Shown here: positions 43,459-55,857 of the stretch, piece by piece
Position numbering within the stretch: position 1 is the stretch's first letter
How the letters are laid out: every line of letters starts with the position of its first letter
From: Caecitellus pseudoparvulus
Lineage: Eukaryota > Bigyra: Bicosoecida
Length of the DNA: 64,000 bases
Assembly (NCBI GenBank): GCA_965644315.1
Contig: CBFFRQ010000018.1
Coordinates: forward strand, 744,001 to 808,000
Direction of reading: 5' to 3'
Made by a program: the position numbers and the translations under genes
Notes under the pieces: model-generated
The model's database searches: none
Told to the model about the DNA's origin: nothing
What the model saw: the letters and a program-made list of their open reading frames with translations, nothing else

Positions 43459-43642
43459 CGTTGAGCTGCGCCAGTGCACCTTGTCGAGCGGCCGTGCTGG
43501 TCGACAGGCGGACTAGTCGGCGAGAGACTACACGCCGTGTCTCGCGCTTTAAAGTGTGCCTGGTCCCTGCACTCCAGCACCTCCTTGTGCGCGCCACAGG
43601 CATCTCCGTAGCTTGCCCCCACCACGCCAACCGACGGCCAGC

Positions 43643-46600
43643 ATGCCAGTTCGAGCCAAAGGAGGCCGCCTCAAGAAGGACACCTCCGAGGTGGTGGACC
43701 TTGTGAAGTCTGTGCGGAAGCACAAGAAGTTCAAGCAGCTGGCCTCTTACTCTGTCCAGTGTCTGCAAAAGGTGAGGCACCACTGCGGCGGGGCGCTCGC
43801 GTGCCTGCCCGGGCTCGCACACACGACACGCCTGCCCTTGCCCACGACAGGTGCTGACACCGCCCAACGCGGGCTGGGAGGAGAACTTGGAAGCAGCCTT
43901 TGATGCGGGGGCATTGGATGCCGTCGCAGAGGTTCTCACGCTGCACAAGGGCGATGAGAATGTCATGAACGCGTGCAACTCGTGCTTAGCCGCCATGGCC
44001 ACCAAACCTCACATGGCTCGCGCCATGGTGGAGAAGGGCGTCCTTGCTACAATGCTGGAGGGCGTCATCGAGAACCCTGACGCAGAGGGCGCCGACACAG
44101 CCATGGAGCTGCTGGACCGCGTGTCTGACTCCTGCCCGGAGGCGTTGCTGGAGGCAGGCTTCGCTGACGTCGTGGCTCGCCTCATGACATCCACCAGCCG
44201 GCCGGAGCACAAGGCCATCTGCGCCCGCACGTTGGAGCGCATCAACAAGTGTCCTGGTGGATCCCAGGCCCTCATTGATGCTGGCTGTGTGCCACCGCTC
44301 CTGGAGCTCATTACAGAGCCCGTCGACTATGAGTTGATGGACGCCCAGATGAAGGTCACGCGCTCAACGGCCACCCACATGGGCCGTCGCACAGCCGAGG
44401 AGGAGGAAGAGGATCGCAAGCCCCCTGCCCTCAAGGCAGTGGAGAGCACTTTCCGTCTGCTGGACCGCATTTGCCGGAACGGAGACCACGCAGGATTCTT
44501 GCGGGACGAATGCCGCGGTATGGAGCTGGTGAGCGAGGCACTGGAGGTTCACGAACCCAACACAAAGGTGTGCAAGATTGGTGGGCGCATCCTGAACAAG
44601 CTCGCGCGTGGCAACGTTGAGGGCCTCATCCGCCGCATGGAGGGCTGCACCGATGACAAGGAGCGTGATTTCCTGGCCAGCCTGCTGGCCAACTTGGCCC
44701 TGGAAGATGATGCTGCCGAGAAGATCGTGGCAGCAGGGGGTATCCCCGCCTTCATCAAGTGCTTCTCCTCCACGTCCCCCAAGACCATTATTGCCGCTGC
44801 CCGTGGTCTCGGGCGCATCGCAGGCCTAGGCGGCCATGCTGTCGAAGCACTCCTGGCAAACGGCACGGTGGGCGCTCTGGTGGAGGCTTTGCAGCGCTTT
44901 GCTGATAACCCAGAGGTGGTGGCCGCCATCTTGCCGGCCCTGCGCCGCCTGGCCACGACCCCCGAGGCTGTCGCCGAAGTTGCCAGCCGGGGTGGGGTGG
45001 AGGCTGTGGTTGCCTTGCTGAAGGACAACCCCGACAACGCCCTCATCGTGGACGAGTGCTTGGCAGTGCTGGAGTCCCTGGCCGTGCAAGGGTACGACGT
45101 GGACCAGCTCGTGCCCATGGGCGCCATCCCTGCCATCGCCGCTGGCATGAAGGGCTGCGATGATAAGGACTCCATCCAGCTGAATGGCATCCGGTGCTTC
45201 ATCTACCTGGCCAACAGTGAGGCCAACCTGGAGTCCATCGTGATGGAGGACGCCATCGAGTTGGTGTGTGCTGCCATGGCCAACGATGACAACAAGGCCC
45301 TTGTGAAGGCTGCCCTGTACCTGGCCACGTCCATGTGCCTGGTTCCGGAGAACCTGGAGTTTTTCAAGGAGTTTGGCGCAGTGGACAGCCTGCTGTCCGC
45401 GATTGCGCGGTTTGCCCGCTCAGACCCTGACGTTCGGGCCTTTGCCCAGGAGCTGATGGAGGCCATGGTCACTGAGGAGGAGGTGAATGCCATCGTCGGG
45501 CAGGTGCGCGCTGCCAAGGCCGCCCTGCTTGCATCCAAGTCCGAGGACGACGCGCAGGTACTCTCTGACCTCATCGCCAAGATGGGGGCCTTTGCCATTG
45601 TCACGTCCAATGCCGAGCTCATCCTGGAGTCCGGCGGCGCTGGCGTGCTGACCGAGACCCTGACGCAGATCTCCCCTCAGAAAGGCATCCCCCTCAAAGA
45701 GGACATCCTTACCAACTGCTCCATGGCCCTTTGCGACCTGGCCAGGGCCGTCACTGAGCGTCCCGATTTGCAGGAGACGCTGGGTGCTTCTGGCGCGGTG
45801 CCCGCCGTCATTCAGGCCATCAAGGGCCACCCAAAGCTGAAGGACCACGTGAAGGCCAGTGTGAAGCTGCTGGAAATTTTCTCCCAGTTCGATTCGTGCG
45901 TGGGCATGATCCTGGGCGGCGGCGGTATCGAGGCCTGCTGCGCCGCCATCCGGGCCAACCCCCGGGATGTGGAGGTTGTGGATGCCTCGGTGCACACCCT
46001 CCTGCGCCTGGCTGCAGCAGAGGGCGGTGCCGTCGCCCTGGCGCGGCATGGCGCCTGTCGGCAGATCATTGCCAACATCATGGCCAACACCGGCACCCCC
46101 GGCTTCCACGCCCCCATGACGAAAATGCTGCAAGTCATTGCTTGCGTTGCCATGGAGAGCGAGGGCGCCTCCACTCTCATGAAACAGAATGCCATCCCCG
46201 CCATCATCGCTGCGGCAGAGTACTTGGGCCTGGAGGGCGGCGTCGCGCTGGAAGCGCTCTCCCGCCTGCTCACGCGTGATGACGTACATGGCGCTATTCA
46301 GGCTGTGAAGGAGGCAGAGGGCTCCTTCGGCCGCCTCATCAACTTGGACATCGCCGCCTTGGAAGCAGTGCTGCCTGCCATCGCCACCGTGGGGCGCTTC
46401 GCCCAGGTTGGCACGTTCGGCAGCCTCATTGTGGAGGAGGGTGGAGCTGCTGCCTTGCAGAGCATGTTGGCGACGACGCTGCACAAGTGTGATGACGTGG
46501 AGAAGAAGCGACTGCTGCTACCAACTCTTGTGGCGGCAGTGGCACGCCTGGCAGGTAGCGTGGACTTGGACCCATCCCTGGGCTTGGACGCGCTGGTGCA

Positions 46601-49600
46601 TGAGGCCTTTGCGTCGGGCCTGGCCGTGAAGGAGTGCCTCATGTACATCAAGGGCATGGCATCCCGGGGCGAGGACGCTGCCTACCGCCTGGCAACTGAC
46701 GGTCAGTCCGTGGAATGCGCCTTGACCGCCCTGAAGGAACACGGCCGGGACAAGGCCGTCGCGCGCCTGGCCTTCGAGGCGCTGGGGGCGCTGTCTGGGT
46801 ACGCCTCCACGGCGCCCATCATCGCAGGGTCTGCCGCCCCTCGCCTGGTCACAGACTGGATCGATGACCACATGGACGATGCCAGGCCCGAGGACATGCA
46901 GGCTGCCCTGGATTGCCTCACGGCCATGACCATCTCCCCCGCCGAAGCTGCGGCCATCAACTCCTTGGGCATGAACGAAGTGGCCAAGAACATCATCACA
47001 CGCTTTGTTCAGGATGCTGACGTGCCCTCCCCTGAAGTCATGTGCGCCTCCCTTCAGCTGCTGACCAACCTTGGCGCCGAGCCAGATGCGGTGCGAGCGC
47101 AGCACCGCGATGGGCTCTTGCGCCGCATCTGCAAAGCGGCGGCATCTGACGCCCTCATCGATGACCCCAACGCCATGCAGGCGCTGCTGAACTTCTTCAC
47201 GCACGTCATCACGCAGTGCCCGGAACTGAAGGGTGAGCTGGAAGCCATGGGAGCCCCTGGCATCATCATGGCCGCCATGAATGCCAACTCCACCTCAGAA
47301 GCTGTCCTTGCCGCAGGGGCTGCGTGCCTCAAGGCACTGGGTGTGGGACCCAAGCTGGCCCTGCAGGTGGCTGATGAGGTGGACCGGCTGGCGGCCGTTG
47401 TGGAAGCCGCGGACCCCATCACGCAGGACATGATCGATGCCCTGGGCCTGGCTGTCCAGCAGCTTGCCAACTTCCTGTCCATCGACGGCGTCGTGACGCC
47501 GGAGAACGTCGGCCGCCTGCTCCAGACTGTGTCCAATGCTGTGGGCCTGCTGGCTGAGAGCGGCATTGCCAGCGAGAGTATCCTGGCTTCTGCCGTTACG
47601 GCAGTGGGCCGCCTTGCTGCTCGCGGAGGCGATGACGAGAAGGTGGAAGCTGTGAACCTCGTGCTGGACACGCTGGAGCTGTGCGGCCACATGCCCAAGG
47701 TGGTCGAGGCGTGTGTGCACACGCTGGGCTTGCTGACGACAAACCCTCAGGCACTTCGTGCCATGTGTGAGCTGGGGGCGCTGGATACACTCCTGGACAT
47801 CGCTCGCCGCAACCCCCACAACGCCAAGCTGCTGGAGCTCATCAATGCCACCATTGCCAAGATCGCGGAGATTGCAAAGAGCAACGCTGCCAACCTCGTC
47901 ATGCAGCCGGGTGGCATCGAAGCACTCATGGCTGTTATCAAGGCCAACGCAAAGGATGCATCAACTCTGGCCGCCTTCATCGCAGACATCGCTGCGTCCC
48001 CCGGCGGCACGGACGCCCTGTGGAAGCTGCTGCAGGGCACGGAGGATGTGCCCATGGACATTATGTCAGAGATCCTGCACGCGCTCGCAGCCATGGCTGC
48101 GGCTGGCGGCCCAGGATCCCTCATCACCCTGGATGCAGCACAAGTCGGCTTGCTCGGCAAGGCGATGAAAGCAGCGCTCGATGCGCAGCTGACGCTGGCT
48201 GAGGGGGATGCGCGGGGCATGGCCATTGCGCAAGCCACGATGGAGAGCGCGCTGGACCTGCTGTCCATGTGCGAGAACCTGTCCAGTGCTGACCTGGCAG
48301 CAGCCCTTGCAGCTGCTGGCGGCATCAAAGCTGCCCTGCAGATGCTCTCTGCGAACTTGTCAGACCCAGAGACTGTGGCCAAGATCATGGGCATCCTCAG
48401 CAAGGCGGCCCTGTCCATGGACCCTGCCTCCTTGGCTGACCTCGCCCGAGGCATGAAGGGCATCGAGAACACGGCCAAGCTGTACCTCGAGGGCGCTGAG
48501 GTGGACGGGCTGAAGTTGGAGCCCAACCCTGGCATTGTCGGGTGCTGCATCTCCACCATGCACAGCGTCGCGGCGGGGCTCGGGGCGGAGGCATCCAACA
48601 TTTCGCGAGACGGCATGCGCACCACGATGATTGCTTTGGACGAGATGGCGTCCGAGCCCAACATCGCAGAGTTTGCCCCGAAGCTCGCAGATTTGATGCA
48701 AGAGAAATTCTCAGATGAGCCTGTGCGCTTGCTGGATACGCGCCTGGACACGGCTGTGGGGGCGCTGTCCACGCTGGGGGCCATCACGATGATGATTGAC
48801 CCCACCACCGGCAAGCCGTACTGGATCAACACCGAGACGGGGGAACGGTACGACAGCCCGCCTGAGGGTTACGAGTCTGTGTATGCCGCTGTCATGGCGC
48901 TGGCTGACGCCTGCGGCCGCATGGAGAAGGACGCCGTGCCGACTGTAGCAGAGAGCATGATCAAGGGACTCGTGGGAGCCTTGGCAACGCACTCTGGATC
49001 GTCTGACATGGCCTCCGCCATCGCAGCTGCCCTGCAGACGCTGGGCTTGAACGGCAAGAACCTGGATGCCATCGCTCAAAACGGCGGCATCGAGGCCATC
49101 ATCAAGGCCATCCGGGACAACCCAGACAATGCTGCGCTGCTGCTCATCCTCCTCACGCTCCTGGAGCGCATTTCCCGCAAAGACCAGTACAAAGAGCACA
49201 TCGCGACCGCTGGTGGCATCGACGTCGTCATCAACATCGCCATTGCCAAGCACGTGGGGCATCGTGAGATCACGCTGAAGTCGCTGGCCATTCTCGCCAA
49301 CCTGGCCTTCAACCACCCCCCCAACATCGATCGCATCATGGAGGCCGAAGGTGTCAAAGCCATCGAGTCCACGATGCAGCAGTGGGTGGACGATCCCCGA
49401 GTCCTGGAGAATGCCATGTGTGCCCTCAGCAACCTCATGCACGGCAGTGAAGATAACAAACTCATCATCGGGCGCACCTGTGGCGACGAAATTGTGGCCA
49501 TCATCGCCCGCCACTTCAAGGATGTGAATTTGTTCAAGATGGCCCTGCGCGCCGTCGGGAACCTGTCCATTTGCGATGAGAACATCCAGTGGATGGCTGT

Positions 49601-51110
49601 GGAGCACCACGCCACGCAGGAGATCGTGAAGGGCATGAAGGAGCATGACACTGACGAAGAGGCCCTGCAGCTGTCAATGGAAGTCATCGGGAACTTCGCC
49701 TCCCTGGAGGAAGACGAAGAAGCTATCGAGGAGGACCCGGACTACGTCACCATTTCAGCTCAGATCTACAAGGAGCAGGGCAGTGGCACCATCATGCACT
49801 ACATGCAGGAGCACAAGCACAATTCTGCTGTGCTGAAGTGTGCACTCAACGCCATGGCGAACATCTGCAACGATGTCGAGACGACGGACTTGATCGGCGA
49901 GCACCAGGGCATCAACCCCACCGTCGTGGAGATCATGCAGACGCACGACTGGGACGAGGACCTCATCGCCTCCGTGACCCCGCTCGTGGCCACCCTGACG
50001 TACTCCGACATCTGCCTGGAGGCACTCCTTGCGCTGGACATCGTCCCCCTGCTGCTCACTGCCATGGACTCGCATGGCATCAACTCCGAGCTGCTGAACG
50101 GCGCCCAGCTGGCGCTGACCAACCTCTGCGCTGATGCCGGCGCCCGGGACCAGATCCGCAACCTGAACGGCGTGACGACCATCCTCGGCCTCATGGAGGG
50201 CCACATCGCTGATGTCGAGTACTGCTCCGAGGCAATCAACACCCTCACTCGCCTGTGTGGTGAAGATGATCTGTCCAGCAAGATTGCCGAAGACGGCATG
50301 CACGTCATCATGAAGGCGTGTGACAAGCATTCTGGCGACCCAGACTTCTTGACGAATGCTTTCCGCCTGCTTGGTCACTTGGCTTTCGTGGAGAGCAACC
50401 TGCCCATCATCGTGCAGTTTGACGGCATCCAAAAGGTCATTCAGGCCATCTGCACCCACCCAGATTCCCAGTCCCTCATGGTGCGGTCCATTCAGACCGT
50501 GGACAACATTGCCATGGCCAGCAAGGAGAACTGTCAAATCGTCATTGACGAGGGAGGCAAGGAGCTAGTGGAGACCATCATGGAGTCATACCCAGACGAC
50601 CCCGAGATCCAGAAGTATGGCAAGAGTGCCATCCTGAGCATGAACGCCTTGGAGAATTTGAACAAGAGCGCCAGCTTGGACACGCAGGGCCGTGGCCGCG
50701 CGAAGGAGGATGACGTGGACCCCCTCAAGAGCGTGCGCAACATGCTCAGCGCAGGGCAGGTGCTCAAGGTGTGGACGAAAGGCACACCGAAGACGTGCCA
50801 CGTGCTGGCTTCCACGGACTTCCGCTCCATGGTGTGGCAAGATCCCAAGAAGAAGACCAAGCTGGGTGCAATGGACCTGCGGTCAGTCATGCAGATCCGC
50901 GCCGGCAAGGGCGAGGGTCACAAGAAGAAGGCCTTTTCGCGTGTGGCTGCCAACGAAGAGCTGTGCTTCAGCGTCATCGGCGAGCGCACTTCCTTGGACT
51001 GTGAAGTGACTGTGAAGCCCGACGTGAAGAAGTGGGTGGATGCCCTGAACCTGCTGCTGAAGGTGTACAAGACTAACCCCGGCGCCCTGACCCGTGGCGC
51101 GATCGCCTAA
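43643..51110 (+). CDS. Giant armadillo-repeat protein with WW-like and PH-like domains (2,462 aa)
   Basis: Model: 43643-43771 and 43851-51110; the 79-nt intron is phase 0. After a basic N terminus (VRAKGGRLKKDTSE) almost the whole chain is ARM/HEAT-type helices of ~42 residues, with recurrent GGIEAxxxxIxxNP and LxxLxxLAxx patterns. Near residues 1697-1716 a WW-like segment (GKPYWINTETGERYDSPPEG) interrupts the repeats. From ~2343 to 2450 the sequence switches to a PH-like fold (VLKVWTKGTPKTCHV, FRSMVWQDPKKKTKLGAMDL, KKWVDALNLLLKVY). No membrane segment or catalytic motif is present. It should be a very long scaffold; similar giant ARM proteins occur in protists, where a flagellar or cytoskeletal role is often suspected. 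That role is inference. Confidence 0.88.
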
Positions 51111-51143
51111 GCTCTGTCAGAAATGCATTTCGTTCGGCAAGCT

Positions 51144-51933
51144 CTAGTGCTTGGGGCTGCCACGGTAGTAGTAGCCACCACCGAGGTATGGCGCAGCTGC
51201 TGCGCTTCGGCGTTGGCCCTTCGTGCCCCTCTGCCGCCAAAAATACCACCCGAGACCCAATACGGCAATCACGCCCACTACAATGGCAGCCCCCTGGAGT
51301 CCGTCTGCGAAGCGGCGGAAGCAAGAGCGATGCAGGGCATTGGCGCGATGGGAATCATGTGGTGCCCCCCGTTCAGGCGCTACTAACGGTGCCACATGGA
51401 CTCTTCGTACACTCCGATGAAAGCCACGGCTGCTCTGTGCTGGGGGTTGATCTGCAACAGCTCCCCAAGGTACGCTTTGCTCTGTTCGAAGTCCCCCATG
51501 CGCCACGACCCCACGGCCACTCTGTACAAGGCCTCTTCCTGCACGTACTTGCTGTCGGCCAATTCTGAGCGCCGGCAGCGCGGGACAGGAATGCACGCTA
51601 GGTGACTTCGCAGAGCTTGCGTGCGCAACACGCACCCAGGCATGTCCCGAGCCCCTTCTCCACCTCGGCATCATCAGGTGACGCCAGCAACACTGTAGCC
51701 CAAGCAAGTCTCCGGTTGTCTATGGCCTCGGCCTCCCCACTTGAAACTGCATCGTCCAGGGCACGCTTTGCTTCCTGCACACGGCGTTTCGCTTGGGCTG
51801 TCAGGCGAAACGCCAGTGCCTGCAGGGCGCCGCATTCACACACCCTGAGGGACTGGGGAGAAAAGTCCGCCTTTTCTTGTTCCAGCGCACACTTGAGTTC
51901 CTTCGCAGACATTTCGCCGGTGGTAAGCGCCAT
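51144..51933 (-). CDS. FIS1: Mitochondrial/peroxisomal fission protein FIS1
   Basis: Model: complement of 51144-51304, 51388-51564 and 51636-51933 (211 aa; usual ~150). The central part shows the FIS1 TPR-like bundle: RRLAWATVLLASPDDAEVEK, then across the first junction GLGTCLELADSKYVQEEALY, and VGSWRMGDFEQSKAYLGELL followed by QINPQHRAA. Exon 3 begins with DGLQ-type sequence (HHGLQGAAIVVGVIAVLGLG) followed by WYFWRQRG, the tail anchor. It is a receptor for dynamin-related proteins at the outer mitochondrial and peroxisomal membranes. Two oddities are a longer helical N terminus and ~28 residues beyond the membrane anchor, ending GGGYYYRGSPKH, where FIS1 normally ends within a few residues. 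Confidence 0.82.
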
Positions 51934-52185
51934 CTCAACGCTGCAGCGAACGGGTTTGCCTGGGCCTGGCGCCAACGCTCGCGGTTGCTCCTGCCTGCCC
52001 GGTGTGCGAAGCTGGCCTCTCGTTCAGCACCACAGAGACTGTGGAGGGCGATGATGGTTCCAGTCTTATTTCAGGCTGTGAATTTCTGTTGATCGTGTGT
52101 TTGTTGGCTGTGATGTGAGACTTCCGATGGGGTTGCTTCGCACTGAAAGCAAGACTGCGAAGCAAACAAATGCATTGCGTGGATC

Positions 52186-53991
52186 TCACAAGTCAGGCGC
52201 GTTGATGTGAACGCTGGGTGGTCTACCACGCTGTAGTGCTGCCACACGAGGTATGGTGCCTGGGCTGTACAGGTCGTCAGCAATGTATGCTTCCACTGCT
52301 GCGCTTGCCCACCGCTTCTGCAGGGAGAACTGCAGCGGGATCGCAATTGCAATCGCGACCAGCATGGGTGCTAGACTGGCTTCAGGCCAAACAGCAAGGA
52401 AAATAAACTGCAGGAGGGCAGCACAGGGAACAATGGCGGCCCGCATCCACAAGATCCAGGCAAGGGAACTGCGCAGCAGCTTTGGCTCTGCTTCAGTCCA
52501 CACCCACACCTTGCGCTTGGACGCGCGCTCCACTGCAGAATTGCTGGAGCGGGTGGCAAGCATCTGCACGAAGAGGAGCACCGTGGAGGATATGAATACC
52601 AGGCTTGTCACGAACGCCAACGACACCTTGTTCACTGGGTGGTGCGCCATGAGGGAGAAGGCGAAGGGCAGGAAGCACACAGAGTACAGGAAGAACATGT
52701 TCAGCCAGCGCATATTCGGAGGCCACGCGCGGACATGGCCCGTGATATCGTGGTGCACAGTCCAGTACATAAGCATGAGAGAGAATGTGAGTGCAAAGGA
52801 GATGATGTTGAAGCGGTTGTCGACGAATATGCTGATGAGAGACACATCCTCCTGCTCGCCGACGGGGGGCGCTCGGATTTCCAACAGAGTCAGCGTCCCC
52901 ACAACAGCAAGAACACCATCAGTGAGAGCGGCGATCCGGCCCCCAACTCTGCTAGGATCTGGTCGAATCTCACGTGCTCTCAGTCGAGCGTTTTCCTTCG
53001 TGAAGTAGGAGGGAAGACGGCATTTAGAGCACCACATCGTCCACCTTGCTGTTGTGCTGGGCAGCAAGGCAGTGAATATGAAAATCATGGTCGTCCCCCA
53101 GCTAGGGACGTCAACCTCAGCAGCTACCAGGGCAAACACAATTCCCAAGTTCACGCAAAAGCCGAGGAAGACGGAGAAGTGCCTCGCAAAGTTGACCCGG
53201 TGACTGGGCGCAGAGGCAGTGTTCTCCGGGCGCAGTGAACGGACAGCCCTCCCCAAGAACAGCTGCCCAGCTGCAGTCATAGCTGCTGCTATGTTCATGA
53301 ATGTGAGTGCCGAGAGCTGGTCAATGTACTCACTCGCCACGATGAACGTGAAGGGCACAAGAGCGAGGCAGAGCAGCCATAGGTTGTTCAAGCCCACAAT
53401 TTTGGCGGTGATTGCATCCACCTGCGGCGCACTCGGCGAAGAGAGTTGAGAGTGGGAACCCAGAGAGCTTTCATGCGATCGTGTTGAGCAAGGCCCTTCG
53501 CACCTGGCTGAGAATCTGGAAGTGGCCCTCGACAAAGGAAGCAAGCCACCAGTACACGACAGCGAAAGTCCCTATAGTGTCTTTCTTCGAAGCAATCAAT
53601 CGGGAGGGAGGAATGTCTGCCTCGCTTTCCTCTACCAAGGCGAGTGGGATGACTCCAATTGTAATGATGATGGCAACTGCCGCATCCGTGAAAGCTCCTG
53701 CGCACAGCACCCATGACACCGAGTGCACAGCTCGCCTCAACAGCAAGTGACGCGGCACTCACCGATGCGCTCAGTTTCGTACCGCTCCCGATACTTGTAC
53801 TTCTTGCCTGCTCTGTGCTGGGAGATGAGCAGCGCTTCCCAATCTGTGGCTTCTTCCTCAGAGCCGCTGGCAGAGGCCGTCCGTGTCGGCCTGGCACCAG
53901 CGCATGCAGCCCGATCTCGAGAGCCACTTTGCAAGAGCGACTGGCCCAGCTCCACAGCCGAACCACCTTCACTGGCTAGGGTACTTTCCAT
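52186..53991 (-). CDS. TMEM175-like potassium channel
   Basis: Model: complement of 52186-53421, 53504-53697 and 53763-53991 (552 aa), introns 65 and 82 nt. It has two six-helix repeats, each opening with the TMEM175 S1 signature: GAFTDAAVAIIITIGVIPL near residues 77-95, and RIAALTDGVLAVVGTLTLLE near 297-316. Each repeat continues with YWWLASFVEGH or YWTVHHDI as the second helix. TMEM175 forms the lysosomal K+/H+ channel of animals, and related single-repeat proteins occur in bacteria. The FSD core is FTD and LTD here. The N-terminal ~75 residues are acidic and Ser-rich, presumably cytosolic. Confidence 0.82.
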
Positions 53992-54489
53992 GGATAGGAG
54001 GGCGATGAGAAGGCTCCCTTCACCATACAGCCCAGCCGTGGGCGTGTCTATTTCCCTGACAATTCTGCACCCTGGCGGGGTTCAAAATCCGCTGTCGTGC
54101 CAGTGCCACAAAGCGGAGACTTACAGACTGCAGAGATGCACAGGAGCGAGAGCAGATGCTGGGCGCTAGATGGATAAACCTCTTCTGTGGTGAGATTGAT
54201 ATAGCACTCGCAATGCACAGCCCGCGCCCCCCCCCTGGGCCCGTGTGCAGCAAGCCTCGAACTGCTCATGTGCCCCGCCAAAACAACCACCCACCAGACA
54301 ATGCCGGCAACAGACAAGCATGGCGCCAGTAGTGCCCATCTTGCACTTCAATTTATCAAGCGAGAGGATCACCTGCAGGCTCGCTAGGCAGTCCCCAGAA
54401 GGCCAGCGTCACAAGTGGACTGAGTGTGACGCAATCTCCGCAAGCCTCGTCTGCGGCTGTGACGTGGTGCATGCAGAGACTGCCCCAAT
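53992..54489. promoter_or_regulatory. Divergent intergenic region
   Basis: About 500 bp separate the divergent starts of the TMEM175-like gene (-) and the DUF1295 gene (+). A run of C near 54228 and otherwise mixed sequence are seen; no RNA gene or conserved frame is recognised. Confidence 0.35.
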
Positions 54490-55818
54490 ATGACGCAGAT
54501 TATCGTCCTCGATGAGGCCTATGTTGGCTTGACAGCACTCATGACTGTGGGCATCCAGCTCGCAGGCTACTTCGTCGCCTACTGCTTCCAGATCGACAAG
54601 GTGTGTGTCGGCGTGGTCGGGTACAAGTTCCGCATGGAGGGCTGTGCTCCGACACCCAGCACTGCCTCCAACCCCATCGACTTCTCTGCGCAGATTACAG
54701 ACTTTTTGGGGTCCATGAACTATGTTGCAAATGTTCTGGTGGCCCTCTTCCTCGGGGGTCGCCTGGATGCGCGGCAAATCTACCTTTCCACGGCTGTCGT
54801 CATTGCACGCCTGTACCTGGGACTGTACCTGCTGTACAGGTGAGTCTCCATTCGCTGGCAGGCCACGTGAAGTGAAGCCAAGCTGCATGTTCACATATTC
54901 CATGCCTGCCTGCTGTGGCGCCCAATTTGCGCGCTGCAACTCGGAACCCGCTACCAGCTCCCTTTGCCACACTTTTCACGCAAAACGTGCACACGCACAG
55001 GGTCGTGAAGCGCGGGCATGATGGCAGGTTTGACGGATTTCGAGACAAGCCTCTACCGTTCTTGGGCTTCTGGGTGCGTAGGCAAGAGGCACCTCGAGCG
55101 AGCAGCGGTGCAGACGTCCTTCCTTCCACATACTCAGGTATTCCAAATGATCTGGGTCTGGTGCAACACCCTGCCCATTGTCATGGTGAACTCAACCCAA
55201 AGAGATGTCCCTTTGAATGCGTGGGATGGAGTAGGCATCGCCCTCATCGCCATCGGGCTCTTCTACGAGGTGGTGGGAGACCAGCAGAAGCAAGCGTGGA
55301 AGAGCAGCCGCAGCAAGGACGCTGTGCTTTGCGACGTCGGCCTCTGGGGACACACGCGGCATCCAAATTACTTTGGAGAAATCTGCATTTGGCTAGGCAT
55401 GTTCCTGGCCTGCGTACCCGTCATTCTCCAAGAGGCAGGGTGGTGGTGGATCGGGCTCCTCTGCCCAGTGACAACAATCGTCATCTTGCTCTTCTTGGGC
55501 GGCCTCCCAACAGCCGAGGGCTCGGCATTGAAAGCGTTCTACAAGGATTCACACAAACGGCAGGTGTGGGAAGCGTACAAACGCCGCACCAGCATCCTCT
55601 TCCCCTTTCCCCCTGCCCTGTACGCTGCCATGCCCATGTGGCTGAAGCGGGCCATCTGCCTGGAATGGAAGCTGTACGAGTACACTCCTGAAGACGAAGA
55701 GTCCAGCGAAACTTTGAGCCCCGGAGCTTCAAACAGTGACCGGCAACAGAGAGCATACGGCGCCACTGCGCAGTCAGCCAAGGTGTCTGCCCAGGCTGAC
55801 GCAGGGGAGTGGAAATGA
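54490..55818 (+). CDS. DUF1295 / steroid 5-alpha-reductase-like membrane protein
   Basis: Model: 54490-54600, 54694-54839, 55001-55073, 55138-55818 (336 aa). Intron 1 is 93 nt, a multiple of three with no stop, so an unspliced frame also reads through; splicing is preferred because it restores the family sequence FQIDKITDFLGSMNYVANVL. Exon 3 encodes VVKRGHDGRFDGFRDKPL and exon 4 opens VFQMIWVW. The DUF1295 signature DVGLWGHTRHPNYFGEICIW near residues 180-200 resembles the NADPH/SAM-handling region of 5-alpha-reductases and isoprenylcysteine methyltransferases. Multiple hydrophobic segments make it an integral membrane protein, probably in the ER. Substrate unknown. Confidence 0.85.
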
Positions 55819-55857
55819 ACCAGCACTGTTCACAGCATGCACGCGTGTTAGAGCGTG

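Noticed and set aside
45420-46484. A 354-codon minus ORF inside the giant ARM gene.
   Set aside because: It lies antisense to strongly repetitive, well-conserved ARM coding sequence and has shadow-like His/Gln/Gly composition.
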